Of a stretch of DNA of 64,000 nucleotides, positions 8,460 to 17,466 are shown one piece after another. This DNA comes from Winogradskyella helgolandensis. Lineage in GTDB: Bacteria; Bacteroidota; Bacteroidia; Flavobacteriales; Flavobacteriaceae. The notes under the pieces are model-generated. The model was not told the origin of the DNA, ran no database searches, and saw only the letters and a list, made by a program, of their open reading frames with translations. The position numbers were made by a program, and so were the translations under genes. The DNA is taken from contig NZ_JABFHO010000001.1 in assembly GCF_013404085.1 (NCBI RefSeq), positions 2,801,001 to 2,865,000 on the forward strand, written 5' to 3'. Each line of letters begins with the position of its first letter. The first letter of the stretch is position 1.

Positions 8460-8570
8460 TTGGATAAATAATTAGAATAATAGATTAAAAGTACATTTTT
8501 ATTTAATTACTTTGGCCTCATATAACGATTAATAAAACAAGAATTAACAATACTTAAAACCAAATAACTT

Positions 8571-9461
8571 ATGGAAGGTTCAAAAAAATCAAGCACAGGA
8601 TTAAAAGTAGGATTAGGCATATTATTAGTATTATTTTTAGTAACCGCTTTCTACACCTCTAAACTTTACAGTGAAAAGCAAGAGAATGAAAAATTATTAG
8701 TGAGTGAAAAGAATCAAGTCATGAACGATCTTAATAACATGGCAAAAGATTACGATGAAGCTATTGCTGAAAGTGAGGTTAAAAATCAAGATTTAATTGC
8801 TGCAAGAGAGCGTATTCAAGGTTTAATGGATTCTTTAAAAATATCTCAAAATAGCGTTGGTAGTTTATGGAACTACAAAAAGAAATATATGGCGTTACAA
8901 GAAGAAATGGACGTTTTATTAACAGAAAATGATCGTTTAAAAGGGGAGAATCAATACTTAGCCTCTTCTTTAGATAGTACACAAGTTCAATTAGCTGAAC
9001 GTACTATGTTTACCGATTCATTATTAGTTCAAAACACACAATTATCTACTGTTGTTAGAGATGCTGCTGCATTACAGGCTGTTGGTTTAGTAGGAATGGG
9101 TGTCATTGAAAGAAATAGTGGTAAACAAATACCAACTGAGCGTGCTACCCGAAGTGATAAGATTAAAGTTTGCTTTACTGTCGCTAAAAATATGTTAGCA
9201 GAAGCTGGTGATAAAGAGCTATACGTTCAAGTTATTGACCCTAAGAATAATGTATTAGGCTCTAATGATCAGATTGAATTTGAAAATGAAGAAGTATTAA
9301 ACTATAGTTTAATTAGTAGATTTAATTATGAAAATAGAAACTTAAATATTTGTGAATATATAAACGAATTGAAAGATTCAAAATTTGAGAAAGGACGTTA
9401 TAAAGTTAATGTATTTAGTGATAAAGCGTTGGTTTCTTCTTCTGAATTTGAATTGAAGTAA
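8571..9461 (+). CDS. Membrane-anchored coiled-coil protein, hypothetical
   Basis: A 296-residue protein. One N-terminal membrane helix (about 11-30, VGLGILLVLFLVTAFYT) anchors a long coiled coil (about 34-160) rich in Glu, Lys, Leu and Gln. A beta-rich C-terminal domain (about 190-296) follows, with KVCFTVAKN and ELYVQVIDPKNNVLG segments. Similar proteins in flavobacterial genomes are often mislabelled as chromosome-partitioning ATPases, but no Walker motif is present here. It probably sits in the inner membrane with its coiled coil in the periplasm. Function unknown. It is transcribed away from hutG and shares a bidirectional terminator with hutI. Confidence 0.7.
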   Translation: MEGSKKSSTGLKVGLGILLVLFLVTAFYTSKLYSEKQENEKLLVSEKNQVMNDLNNMAKDYDEAIAESEVKNQDLIAARERIQGLMDSLKISQNSVGSLWNYKKKYMALQEEMDVLLTENDRLKGENQYLASSLDSTQVQLAERTMFTDSLLVQNTQLSTVVRDAAALQAVGLVGMGVIERNSGKQIPTERATRSDKIKVCFTVAKNMLAEAGDKELYVQVIDPKNNVLGSNDQIEFENEEVLNYSLISRFNYENRNLNICEYINELKDSKFEKGRYKVNVFSDKALVSSSEFELK

Positions 9462-9490
9462 ATAAGAAACATTATATTAATCCATAATAA

Positions 9491-9520
9491 AAAAATCCAG
9501 AAGCAAACTTCTGGATTTTT
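9491..9520. terminator. Bidirectional terminator
   Basis: Perfect 13-bp stem AAAAATCCAGAAG / CTTCTGGATTTTT with loop CAAA, lying between the converging coiled-coil gene and hutI. A/T runs on both sides suit both directions. Confidence 0.9.
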
Positions 9521-9523
9521 TTA

Positions 9524-10759
9524 TTATAATAATTGACCATTAACAATCACTTGTTCAATAGGGTTATGAGCAAATGCATAGGGTATTTCACTATAATGAT
9601 TCATAGGTTTTGTGATAATAATATTTGCTTTTTTTCCACGGGTAATACTTCCGTACATATTACTAATTCCCATGGCATAGGCGCCATTTACAGTTGCAGC
9701 GTTTATCGCTTCTTCAGGAGTTAGTTTTAATTTTACACAAGCAGCACTCACTATAAAATTCATATTTCCACTTGGTGCAGAACCAGGATTATAATCAGTT
9801 GCAATGGCTAAAGGCAAACCTGCGTCAATAATTTTACGAGCTTGTGTATACGGAATACTTAAAAAATAGGAACAACCTGGTAAGGCAACAGGAATCGTGT
9901 TACTTCCTTTTAATGCTTTAATATCCTCATCGTTTATTTCTTCTAAGTGATCCACAGATAAAGCATTGTGTTTTACACCAAGCGCTATACCTCCTAAAAT
10001 ATTAAATTGATTAACGTGAATTTTGGGTTGTAAATTGAATTTCTTTCCAGCTTCTAAAATCGCATCGGTATCTTTAATGTCAAAATAGCCTTCTTCACAA
10101 AACACATCTACAAAATTCGTGATATGTAGTTCTGCAGCTTTCGGAATTAATTCTTCTGTGATATAGTTAATGTAATCTTGCTTATTTGATTTATATTCTT
10201 CGGGAATAGCATGAGCAGCCAATAATGTTGGAATGATTATCGCTAAACTTTCCTGTTTCATACGTTTTATAACCCTGAGCATTTTTAATTCAGCTTCAAC
10301 CGTTAGTCCGTAACCTGTTTTAATTTCAACAGCTCCGGTTCCCATAGCTATAAGTTCATTTAATCTTTTTATAGATTGTTCAAATAGCTCGTCTTCAGAA
10401 GTGTCTTGAAGTTTTTTGGCCGAATTTAAAATACCACCACCTTTATTAGCGATATCTGCATAGGATAAGCCATTTATTCTATCTACAAATTCCGACGTTC
10501 TATCACCAGCATACACAATATGTGTATGTGAATCGCACCAGGACGGTAAAACTAATTTACTGGTTGCATCAATAATAGTTTCGGCATCAAACCCTTCACA
10601 ATCAGTCATGTTGCCATATTCAATAATAGTATCATTTTCTATGTAGAGGTACGCGTTTTCTATGACAGGTAAATTGTTCATATCACTACCTTTTAGGATA
10701 GTAGTATTATGTTCATGAACTTGAATGAGTTGTTTAATATTAGTAATTAGTAGAGACAT
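9524..10759 (-). CDS. hutI: Imidazolonepropionase
   Basis: Opens the imidazolone ring to give N-formimidoyl-L-glutamate, the substrate of HutG. It is an amidohydrolase of 411 residues when started at ATG 10759 (MSLLITNIKQ); a longer TTG start at 10801 adds 14 residues with no family support. Visible features are SHTHIVYAGDR with the two metal-binding His (about 78 and 80), the GTGAVEIKTGYGL block, the LLAAHAIP segment, HVNQF, LSVDHLEE, and the ATDYNPGSAP motif carrying the metal-binding Asp. hutH and hutU are not in the window. Confidence 0.95.
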   Translation of the reverse strand: MSLLITNIKQLIQVHEHNTTILKGSDMNNLPVIENAYLYIENDTIIEYGNMTDCEGFDAETIIDATSKLVLPSWCDSHTHIVYAGDRTSEFVDRINGLSYADIANKGGGILNSAKKLQDTSEDELFEQSIKRLNELIAMGTGAVEIKTGYGLTVEAELKMLRVIKRMKQESLAIIIPTLLAAHAIPEEYKSNKQDYINYITEELIPKAAELHITNFVDVFCEEGYFDIKDTDAILEAGKKFNLQPKIHVNQFNILGGIALGVKHNALSVDHLEEINDEDIKALKGSNTIPVALPGCSYFLSIPYTQARKIIDAGLPLAIATDYNPGSAPSGNMNFIVSAACVKLKLTPEEAINAATVNGAYAMGISNMYGSITRGKKANIIITKPMNHYSEIPYAFAHNPIEQVIVNGQLL

Positions 10760-10796
10760 ATGAGTTGCTATTTTTGTAAATATTGCGATTTTTTTA

Positions 10797-10834
10797 AACA
10801 AAAAAAAACGCTAGTATAAATATACAAGCGTTTT
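10797..10834 (-). terminator. Terminator for the FG-GAP protein gene
   Basis: Reading leftward, AAAACGCT pairs with AGCGTTTT (10834-10827 with 10812-10805), followed by a run of T. It lies just after the stop of the gene at 10857-12287. Confidence 0.75.
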
Positions 10835-10856
10835 AGATATTTTAAAGCGTAATTTT

Positions 10857-12287
10857 TTATTCTTTTATGAATTTTGAGGTTATTTTATTATTCAATTTAA
10901 TCGTGTATAAACCACTTGCTAATGTTGAAACATTTAATGACTCTCCATGTAATAATGTATTTTCTAATACTATTTTTCCAATAGTATCATAAACAACGAC
11001 TTCTATACTTTCAGAATTATAACCATTAATATGTAATTGATCTGTTGCAGGATTTGGATACATACTTAGAGTTGATAATTCAGACTCACTAATGCTTAAT
11101 GCATTAAGTTTATTTTCTATCCAATCAACAGTATCTGATTGATTACCGACAACAGCAATATCGATATCGGAATCACCATCAAAATCTGCCACAGCGATAT
11201 CTAGCATTTGACTACCATTATCAATTATTAATTGATTTGTTGTACTTGGTGAAGCATTCGCTGCTCCTTTAAACCATATAATAGCATCATCAGCATTGCC
11301 ATAATCTGTTACTATAACATCATTTAATCCATCTTCATCCATATCGGCTATAATCATCGCTGCAGGATTGGATATGATACTGGAGTTAGAGATAATTGTT
11401 CCTGTAGATGTTCCATTTACGACTTTATCAAACCATTCCACATCACCATAATAATCTAATTTTACGGCATCCATATTTCCATCGTTATTCACATCTGCGA
11501 ATTTTACAGCATATAAGTAACCATTGCCAGTATCAACAGACTGTGTATCTTTAATCCAAGAAACTGTAGAGCTAGGATCAGGATCTGTGCCATCATATTG
11601 ATTATAATAAATTTCTATGTTACCGGCAAAAAAACCGACTAACACATCTAAATCACCATCAGCATCAAAGTCAGCAATGTCTACGTAGTAAGGATAATTT
11701 GTAGAACCATTTTCTACATCAGATTCTGCCGTAAAATTACCAGAACCATCACCAGAATACCATTGCGTTCTATTGTTATCATAAGAAGGAGCTACGAGGT
11801 CAATATGCCCATCATTATTTATGTCTCCAGCAACTACTTGTCCTGGGCCACTAATGGCACTATCTACAGAAACTTCAGTATAGCTATAGGTACCATCCAT
11901 GCTTGTAGCACTTAGATAATAGACTAATTTATTTTGGTTCACCGAAGTGGCTATTATATCCATAGCACCATCTTCATTAATATCGGCTAATGTTAATCCA
12001 TCTACCCATTGAATGGTTGATGACACGGTGATTTCAGTTGAGAAATTACCGATTCCATCATTCAAATAGCATTTAATATAATCTTGGTTTGGAGTACCAC
12101 CATTGTAGTCATAGGTAGCCATTACAATATCTATATATCCATCGCCATTAATATCGCCTGTTTCAATTTCATAAGGTTCATCTCCAGTGTCCGGATCCAC
12201 ATTAGTTAAAACCCAGTCTTGAGCGTAATTTAGATTGCAGCTAATAGCAAAAATTAAAAATACGAGTAGTTTTTGTTTCATAATCAT
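10857..12287 (-). CDS. FG-GAP/VCBS repeat protein with type IX secretion sorting domain
   Basis: A 476-residue secreted protein. It has an N-terminal signal peptide (MKQKLLVFLIFAISCNLNYAQ, starting two codons after the first Met, so 12281 is an alternative start). About seven FG-GAP/VCBS blades follow, each marked by a Dx(D/N)xDG loop such as DINGDGYIDI, DINNDGHIDL, DFDADGDLDV and DVNNDGNMDA, which usually bind calcium and build a beta propeller. The last 75 residues are a Por secretion-tail domain (LSMYPNPATDQLHI ... ASGLYTIKL), directing export across the outer membrane and surface attachment. The ligand of the propeller is unknown. Confidence 0.9.
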   Translation of the reverse strand: MIMKQKLLVFLIFAISCNLNYAQDWVLTNVDPDTGDEPYEIETGDINGDGYIDIVMATYDYNGGTPNQDYIKCYLNDGIGNFSTEITVSSTIQWVDGLTLADINEDGAMDIIATSVNQNKLVYYLSATSMDGTYSYTEVSVDSAISGPGQVVAGDINNDGHIDLVAPSYDNNRTQWYSGDGSGNFTAESDVENGSTNYPYYVDIADFDADGDLDVLVGFFAGNIEIYYNQYDGTDPDPSSTVSWIKDTQSVDTGNGYLYAVKFADVNNDGNMDAVKLDYYGDVEWFDKVVNGTSTGTIISNSSIISNPAAMIIADMDEDGLNDVIVTDYGNADDAIIWFKGAANASPSTTNQLIIDNGSQMLDIAVADFDGDSDIDIAVVGNQSDTVDWIENKLNALSISESELSTLSMYPNPATDQLHINGYNSESIEVVVYDTIGKIVLENTLLHGESLNVSTLASGLYTIKLNNKITSKFIKE

Positions 12288-12310
12288 TTTAGTTTAGATA
12301 TGCTAATATA

Positions 12311-12350
12311 CTAAAAAATCGACGAAATGTGTATTTCGTCGATTTTTTAG
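12311..12350 (-). terminator. Strong terminator after fumC
   Basis: An 18-bp perfect inverted repeat (12311-12328 with 12333-12350, loop GTGT) whose stem CTAAAAAATCGACGAAAT ends in a T-run on the leftward strand. It lies 11 bases beyond the fumC stop. A longer stem than usual. Confidence 0.85.
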
Positions 12351-12361
12351 TCGTTTAGACG

Positions 12362-13759
12362 TTATTTAAGAGTTCCTACCATATTTTCTGGTTTTACCCA
12401 TTCGTCATAATCTTCAGCAGAAACATAGCCTAAGTTTACAGCTTCTTCTTTTAGAGTCGTGCCGTTTTTATGTGCTGTATTTGCAATTTCAGCCGCTTTA
12501 TAATAACCTATTTTAGTATTTAAAGCTGTTACTAACATTAATGAGTTGTTTAATAACTCTTTAATGACTTGGTGGTTTGGTTCGATTCCACTTACGCAAT
12601 GTTCTTCAAAACTTACACAAGCATCACCAATTAACTGCGCCGATTGTAAAATGTTTGCAGCCATCATTGGTTTAAAAACGTTAAGCTCATAATGGCCTTG
12701 CGTTCCACCAACTGAAATAGCAACATCGTTACCCATAACTTGTGCACACACCATAGTTAATGCTTCACATTGTGTTGGATTTACTTTCCCTGGCATTATT
12801 GAACTACCTGGTTCGTTTGCCGGAATTATAATTTCACCGATTCCAGAACGAGGACCAGAAGCCATCATTCTAATATCGTTGGCTATTTTGTTTAATGACA
12901 CTGCTAATAATTTTAAAGCTCCATGTGTTTCTACAATAGCGTCATGTGCTGCTAAAGCTTCAAATTTATTCTCGGCAGTAACAAAAGGTAAACCTGTAAA
13001 TTCAGCAATGTATTTGGCGACTAAAACATCATAACCTTCTGGTGTATTCATTCCTGTTCCTACAGCAGTACCACCTAAAGCGAGTTCACTTAAATGATGT
13101 AACGTATGTTGTAATGCTTTTAGTCCATGATCTAATTGAGACACATAACCAGAAAATTCCTGACCTAAAGTTAATGGAGTCGCATCCATTAGATGTGTAC
13201 GACCAATCTTAACAACGGTTTTAAATTCTAAAGATTTTTTATGTAATGTATTTCGTAATTGAATAATTCCTGGAATTGTAGTTTCTACAACTTTTTTATA
13301 AGCTGCAATGTGCATTCCGGTTGGAAAAGTATCATTAGATGACTGTGATTTATTAACGTCATCATTTGGTTGAATTGTTTTTTCTCCTTCACCAACCACT
13401 TGTCCTGCAATTTGATGTGCTCGGTTAGCGACCACTTCATTAACGTTCATGTTACTCTGCGTACCAGAACCTGTTTGCCAAATCACTAAAGGAAATTGAT
13501 CATTGTGTTTACCTTCTAATATTTCATCACAAACTTGTGCAATTAAATCGCGTTTTTCTTTAGATAACACTTCTAATTCACAGTTGGTATAAGCTGCTGC
13601 TTTTTTAAGATAAGCAAAACCATAAACGATTTCTAAAGGCATTGATGCAGATGCTCCAATTTTAAAATTATTACGAGAGCGTTCTGTTTGTGCTCCCCAA
13701 AGTTTGTTGGCAGGTACTTTAACCTCACCCATGGTGTCTTTTTCTATTCTGTAATTCAT
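12362..13759 (-). CDS. fumC: Class II fumarate hydratase
   Basis: Interconverts fumarate and L-malate in the TCA cycle with no iron-sulfur cluster. The 465 residues match the usual length. Seen here are [14 protein letters not shown] near the N-terminus, the [15 protein letters not shown] segment, [33 protein letters not shown], and the superfamily signature [16 protein letters not shown] with the catalytic Ser loop. Single gene, own -7 box (13783-13790) and own terminator. FumC rather than argininosuccinate lyase or aspartase is clear from the fumarase-type active-site context. Confidence 0.97.
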   Translation of the reverse strand: MNYRIEKDTMGEVKVPANKLWGAQTERSRNNFKIGASASMPLEIVYGFAYLKKAAAYTNCELEVLSKEKRDLIAQVCDEILEGKHNDQFPLVIWQTGSGTQSNMNVNEVVANRAHQIAGQVVGEGEKTIQPNDDVNKSQSSNDTFPTGMHIAAYKKVVETTIPGIIQLRNTLHKKSLEFKTVVKIGRTHLMDATPLTLGQEFSGYVSQLDHGLKALQHTLHHLSELALGGTAVGTGMNTPEGYDVLVAKYIAEFTGLPFVTAENKFEALAAHDAIVETHGALKLLAVSLNKIANDIRMMASGPRSGIGEIIIPANEPGSSIMPGKVNPTQCEALTMVCAQVMGNDVAISVGGTQGHYELNVFKPMMAANILQSAQLIGDACVSFEEHCVSGIEPNHQVIKELLNNSLMLVTALNTKIGYYKAAEIANTAHKNGTTLKEEAVNLGYVSAEDYDEWVKPENMVGTLK

Positions 13760-13782
13760 GTGTACTAATATTTGATGTACTA

Positions 13783-13790
13783 CAAATTTA
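13783..13790 (-). promoter_or_regulatory. fumC -7 promoter element
   Basis: Leftward strand reads TAAATTTG, a full match to TANNTTTG, 23 bases upstream of the fumC ATG. Confidence 0.45.
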
Positions 13791-14085
13791 ACGGTTTTGT
13801 AAGTTTTAATTGATTTAAAAGGAGGTTTTATTTGAACAGGTTTTAACTAAAATAGTTAATAAGTATTAGATTTATTTTTGATTAAAATAGTTGTATTTTA
13901 ACTTTTGCAGATTTAGCAATTTTAAACTGCTGGAAATGTATAATTATTAAAAAGATATAAAAACAATTGTTATAGTTAACCGATTTACAATTTAAATAGC
14001 GATATTTAAAAACGTCTTTATATTAAGTGTTTGATTAACTGTTTAGTTTTCAACAATAATGAATTAAATATTGATACAAATAGCT

Positions 14086-14093
14086 TATTTTTG
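14086..14093 (+). promoter_or_regulatory. -7 promoter element of the amide-ligase cluster
   Basis: TATTTTTG matches TANNTTTG. It lies 130 bases before the first gene (14224), implying a long leader. No TTG occurs at the usual 17-20 bases upstream. Confidence 0.4.
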
Positions 14094-14223
14094 CCGACTT
14101 TAATTTTTAATTAACTGACTTAAAACTAAACAATTGAAACATCTGCTTCTAAAGGCTAATCAATTAGAACTAGCATTGATAAAGATGTTCCATGTGACAC
14201 TTATAAAACAATAGAAAATACAC

Positions 14224-14928
14224 ATGAAAGAAGAACATTTTAAATGGTACTCCCCAACCTTAAGCAAGGATATTGAGATGCTTGTTTTTGGACATGCTGG
14301 TTATCCATTAATTCTATTTCCTACAACCATGGGAAAACATAATGAATGTAGAGACATGAAACTTGTGGAATCTGCAAGGTGGTTTGTTGAGCAAGGCTTG
14401 GTTCAAATTTATTGCCCAGATAGCATTAACGAATTAAGCTGGTATAATAAGAATATTCATCCTGCAGAGCGTGCTAAAAATCATGCATGGTATGATGAGT
14501 TTATAATGAACGAGTTGGTTAATAAAATATGTCATGATAGAGGCATAAGTAAATTAGCTGTTGCTGGCCCAAGTTTTGGAGGGTATCAAGCGGCGAATTT
14601 CGCTTTTAGACATCCAGAACGTGTTAGCCATATGTTTAGTATGAGTGGATCTTTTGATATCAAATCTTTCGTCGACGGCCATTATGACGATAATGTATTT
14701 TTTAACAATCCTGTAGATTTTCTTCCAGGAGCTAACCATCCAGAATTGTGGAATATGAAAATTGTTCTTGGAGTAGGTGAGTGGGATATTTGTTTAGACG
14801 CCAATAAGAGATTAGCTAGTATTTTAACTGAAAAAAACATACCTTTCTGGTATGATGAACATAAATGGGCAGAACACGATTGGCCATTGTGGAATAGAAT
14901 GTTTCCACATTATTTATCAAAACTATAA
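14224..14928 (+). CDS. Putative esterase, alpha/beta hydrolase fold
   Basis: A 234-residue cytosolic hydrolase of the putative esterase (esterase D-like) family. The nucleophile elbow GPSFGGY places Ser117. The likely acid is an Asp in GEWDICLDAN (about 187-191) and the likely base His218 in AEHDWPLW. There is no signal peptide. First gene of a run of five rightward genes with small gaps (38 bases to the next), otherwise made of amide-bond-forming enzymes, so it may release, trim or proofread their product. Substrate unknown. Confidence 0.8.
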   Translation: MKEEHFKWYSPTLSKDIEMLVFGHAGYPLILFPTTMGKHNECRDMKLVESARWFVEQGLVQIYCPDSINELSWYNKNIHPAERAKNHAWYDEFIMNELVNKICHDRGISKLAVAGPSFGGYQAANFAFRHPERVSHMFSMSGSFDIKSFVDGHYDDNVFFNNPVDFLPGANHPELWNMKIVLGVGEWDICLDANKRLASILTEKNIPFWYDEHKWAEHDWPLWNRMFPHYLSKL

Positions 14929-14966
14929 ACTAACGAATTAATTAAACCATCAAATTTACTTTTAAC

Positions 14967-16205
14967 ATGAAAAAAATAGGTATTTTATTTGGTCAAGAAG
15001 ACACCTTCCCTTGGGCATTTATTGACAGAGTTAACGAAAAAATTAAAGCACAAGGTATAAAAGATATGGTTGCAGAAGCGGTATCGATTGATACTGTAGA
15101 ACAGGCAAAATCTGATGAATATGCTGTTATTATAGATAGAATTTCTCAAGATGTTCCATTTTATAGGGCGTATTTAAAAAATGCAGCTATTACCGGAACG
15201 GCTGTAATAAATAATCCATTTTGGTGGAGTGCAGACGAAAAGTTTTTTAATAATGCACTTGCTGAAACTATTGGGGTACCAGTGCCTAAAACGTTTATTT
15301 TACCATCATCTCATCGTCCGCCTGATACCGATGCCAATTCTTTTAGAAATATGAAATTCCCTTTCGATTGGGAGAAAATGTTTGCTACTATTGGTTTTCC
15401 TGCATATATGAAACCACATGATGGTGGAGGTTGGAAAAGTGTTTATCGTGTAGAAAGTCCTGAGGATTTATGGGAAAAGCATGGAGAAACTGAGAATTTA
15501 GTGATGATGTTGCAAGAGGAGATTAACTTTACACATTATTTTAGATGTTACGCTTTAGGTACGGATCAAATACATATTATGCAATATGAACCTAGAAATC
15601 CACATCACTTGCGTTATGTCATTGATGGACCTCCTGTAGATCAAAAACTTTTGGACTTAGTTGAAGCGTATTGTATTAAATTAAACACCGCATTAGGTTA
15701 TGATTTTAATACGGTTGAATTTGCTGTAAGAGATGGTATTCCTTATGCTATTGATTTTTGTAATCCTGCTCCAGATGCTGATATTAATTCTGTAGGACAG
15801 GAAAATTTTGATTGGATTGTAGAAAATGCAGCTGATATGGCCATTGCAAAAGCAAAGAAATACAAGAAAGGACAAATGAATCTTACTTGGGGAACTTTTG
15901 TAAAAGATCAAATTGAAGCTCCAAAAGCACCAAAGAAAAAGGCTCCAATAAAGAAAGCATCTGCAAAAAAAGCAGTAGCAAAAAAAGCTCCAGCTAAAGC
16001 TGCAGGGCGTAAAAAGTCTACAGCAACAAACGCTAGAGTAAAGAAAGCGCCAGCTAAAGCTACTGCAAAAGTAGGAGTTAAGAAAGCTCCAGTAAAAAAA
16101 GTAGAAGAAAAAGTAGCGACACCAAAAGCCACAGCAACGAAAGTCGCTAAAAAGAAAGCACCAGTTAAAAAAGCGGCAACTAAGTCAAAAACTGCTAAAA
16201 AATAG
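14967..16205 (+). CDS. ATP-grasp ligase with histone H1-like Lys/Ala/Pro-rich tail
   Basis: A 412-residue protein in two parts. Residues 1-310 form an ATP-grasp enzyme: an N-terminal Rossmann-like start (MKKIGILFGQED), a nucleotide-binding Lys in YMKPHDGGGWKSVY (149 and nearby), EFAVRDG (Glu251), and the metal-binding AIDFCNPAPDADIN (Asp263, Asn266). Residues about 318-412 are a low-complexity basic tail built from repeated KKAP, KKA and AKKA units, like eukaryotic H1 or bacterial histone-like tails, with no expected fold. The tail may bind nucleic acid or act as a modification substrate. It is encoded by codons like those of its neighbours and ends at a plain stop, with no frameshift seen. 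Confidence 0.85.
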   Translation: MKKIGILFGQEDTFPWAFIDRVNEKIKAQGIKDMVAEAVSIDTVEQAKSDEYAVIIDRISQDVPFYRAYLKNAAITGTAVINNPFWWSADEKFFNNALAETIGVPVPKTFILPSSHRPPDTDANSFRNMKFPFDWEKMFATIGFPAYMKPHDGGGWKSVYRVESPEDLWEKHGETENLVMMLQEEINFTHYFRCYALGTDQIHIMQYEPRNPHHLRYVIDGPPVDQKLLDLVEAYCIKLNTALGYDFNTVEFAVRDGIPYAIDFCNPAPDADINSVGQENFDWIVENAADMAIAKAKKYKKGQMNLTWGTFVKDQIEAPKAPKKKAPIKKASAKKAVAKKAPAKAAGRKKSTATNARVKKAPAKATAKVGVKKAPVKKVEEKVATPKATATKVAKKKAPVKKAATKSKTAKK

Positions 16206-16214
16206 AATTGCACA

Positions 16215-16244
16215 TAAACCTGATTGTTTTTAATAATCAGGTTT
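16215..16244 (+). terminator. Intercistronic hairpin
   Basis: TAAACCTGATT / AATCAGGTTTA with a loop of about 8 bases, between the ATP-grasp and GCS2 genes. The following tract is only TTTAATTTA, so it is a weak terminator or a processing/attenuation hairpin setting the ratio of the two products. Confidence 0.5.
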
Positions 16245-16263
16245 AATTTAACCCTCGTTCTAT

Positions 16264-17358
16264 ATGAAGTTCACATTAGGTATTGAAGAAGAGTATCAAA
16301 TTATTGATCCTATTTCTCGCGAATTAATTTCTCACGATCAGAAAATTGTAACTGAGGCTGCCAAATATCTTAACGACCAAGTGAAGGCAGAAATGCATCA
16401 AGCGGTTGTAGAAGTTGGTACTAATATTTGTGAAGATATTACAGATGCAAGATCGCAAATATCATTTCTTAGAAAATCTATTTCTGGAATCGCAGGTGAT
16501 TTAGGTTTTAAAATTGGTGCTGCTGGGACACACCCTTTTTCAAAATGGGAACATCAATTGATTACACCAAATCCACGTTATGATGAGATTATTACGGAGT
16601 TGCAAGATACGGCACGTTCTAATTTAATTTTTGGATTGCACGTTCATGTGGGAATGGCAGATAAAGAAATGGCTATACATTTAGTAAATGCCATGCGCTA
16701 TTTTTTACCGCATTTATATGCATTATCAACCAATTCTCCGTTTTGGGAAGGTAGAAATACAGGTTTTAAGTCATTTCGATCTAAAGTGTTCGATAAATTT
16801 CCAAGAACAGGTATTCCAGGAGTTTTCGAAAATTATGCGCATTATGAGCATTATGTAAATCTTTTAGTGAAAACCAATTGTATAGATAATCCAAAGAAAA
16901 TTTGGTGGGATATTAGAGTGCATCCATTTTTTCCAACTTTGGAAGTTAGGATTTGTGATGTGCCATTAACCGTTGATGAAACCATATGTATTACCGCAAT
17001 TATTCAAGCATTAGTGGCTAAATTATATGACTTAAGAAAACATAATCTTAATTTTATGAATTACCATCGTGCATTGATTAACGAAAATAAATGGAGAGCA
17101 AGTCGCTATGGAATTGATGGTAAAATGATAGATTTTGGTAAAGAGTCTGAAGTGGAAACCAGACTTTTGATGTTAGAATTACTAGATTTTATTGATGATG
17201 TTGTGGATGATTTAGGCTCGAGAAAAGAAATTGAGTACATCCACCAAATGCTTAAGAACGGAACAGGAGCAGACCGTCAATTAGAAATATTTAAACAAAC
17301 AAAAGACCTGACTAAAGTAGTTGATTATATTATAGATCAAACTATTTCAGGATTATAA
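16264..17358 (+). CDS. GCS2-family carboxylate-amine ligase (YbdK-like)
   Basis: A 364-residue member of the glutamate-cysteine ligase type 2 family, glutamine-synthetase fold, which joins a carboxylate to an amine using ATP. It begins with the family hallmark GIEEEYQIIDP (about residues 5-15). Further marks are GAAGTHPF (about 88-95), FGLHVHVGM with metal-binding His and the later WWDIRVHPFFPTLEVRICD. E. coli YbdK has weak glutamate-cysteine ligase activity, but here the partners (two ATP-grasp proteins, an amidotransferase, an esterase) argue for another amide product. It lies 58 bases after the preceding gene. Confidence 0.9.
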   Translation: MKFTLGIEEEYQIIDPISRELISHDQKIVTEAAKYLNDQVKAEMHQAVVEVGTNICEDITDARSQISFLRKSISGIAGDLGFKIGAAGTHPFSKWEHQLITPNPRYDEIITELQDTARSNLIFGLHVHVGMADKEMAIHLVNAMRYFLPHLYALSTNSPFWEGRNTGFKSFRSKVFDKFPRTGIPGVFENYAHYEHYVNLLVKTNCIDNPKKIWWDIRVHPFFPTLEVRICDVPLTVDETICITAIIQALVAKLYDLRKHNLNFMNYHRALINENKWRASRYGIDGKMIDFGKESEVETRLLMLELLDFIDDVVDDLGSRKEIEYIHQMLKNGTGADRQLEIFKQTKDLTKVVDYIIDQTISGL

Positions 17359-17466
17359 AAATAAACCCTACGTATTAGATTACCGCTGAAGTTTATCTTG
17401 AGCATTATTGAGTAAGAAATATATTTCATACGAAGATAGATTACAAAGTAAGTCGAAAGACAGCAA

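Larger units (their letters stand above)
13760..14223. other. 464-base divergent intergenic region between fumC and the amide-ligase cluster
   Basis: AT-rich, no open frame of note. It holds a leftward -7 box for fumC (TAAATTTG, 13790-13783) and a rightward one (TATTTTTG, 14086-14093). From 14134 to the start at 14224 lies a leader of about 90 bases that is less AT-rich than its surroundings. I see no clear hairpin or known riboswitch in it, but it is a sensible place for regulation of the cluster. Confidence 0.45.

Noticed and set aside
15908..16213. Leftward open frame of 101 codons opposite the Lys/Ala tail
   Set aside because: It is the mirror image of a low-complexity AAA/GCT-rich repeat, giving a Phe/Ala-rich artefact with no promoter or neighbour support.
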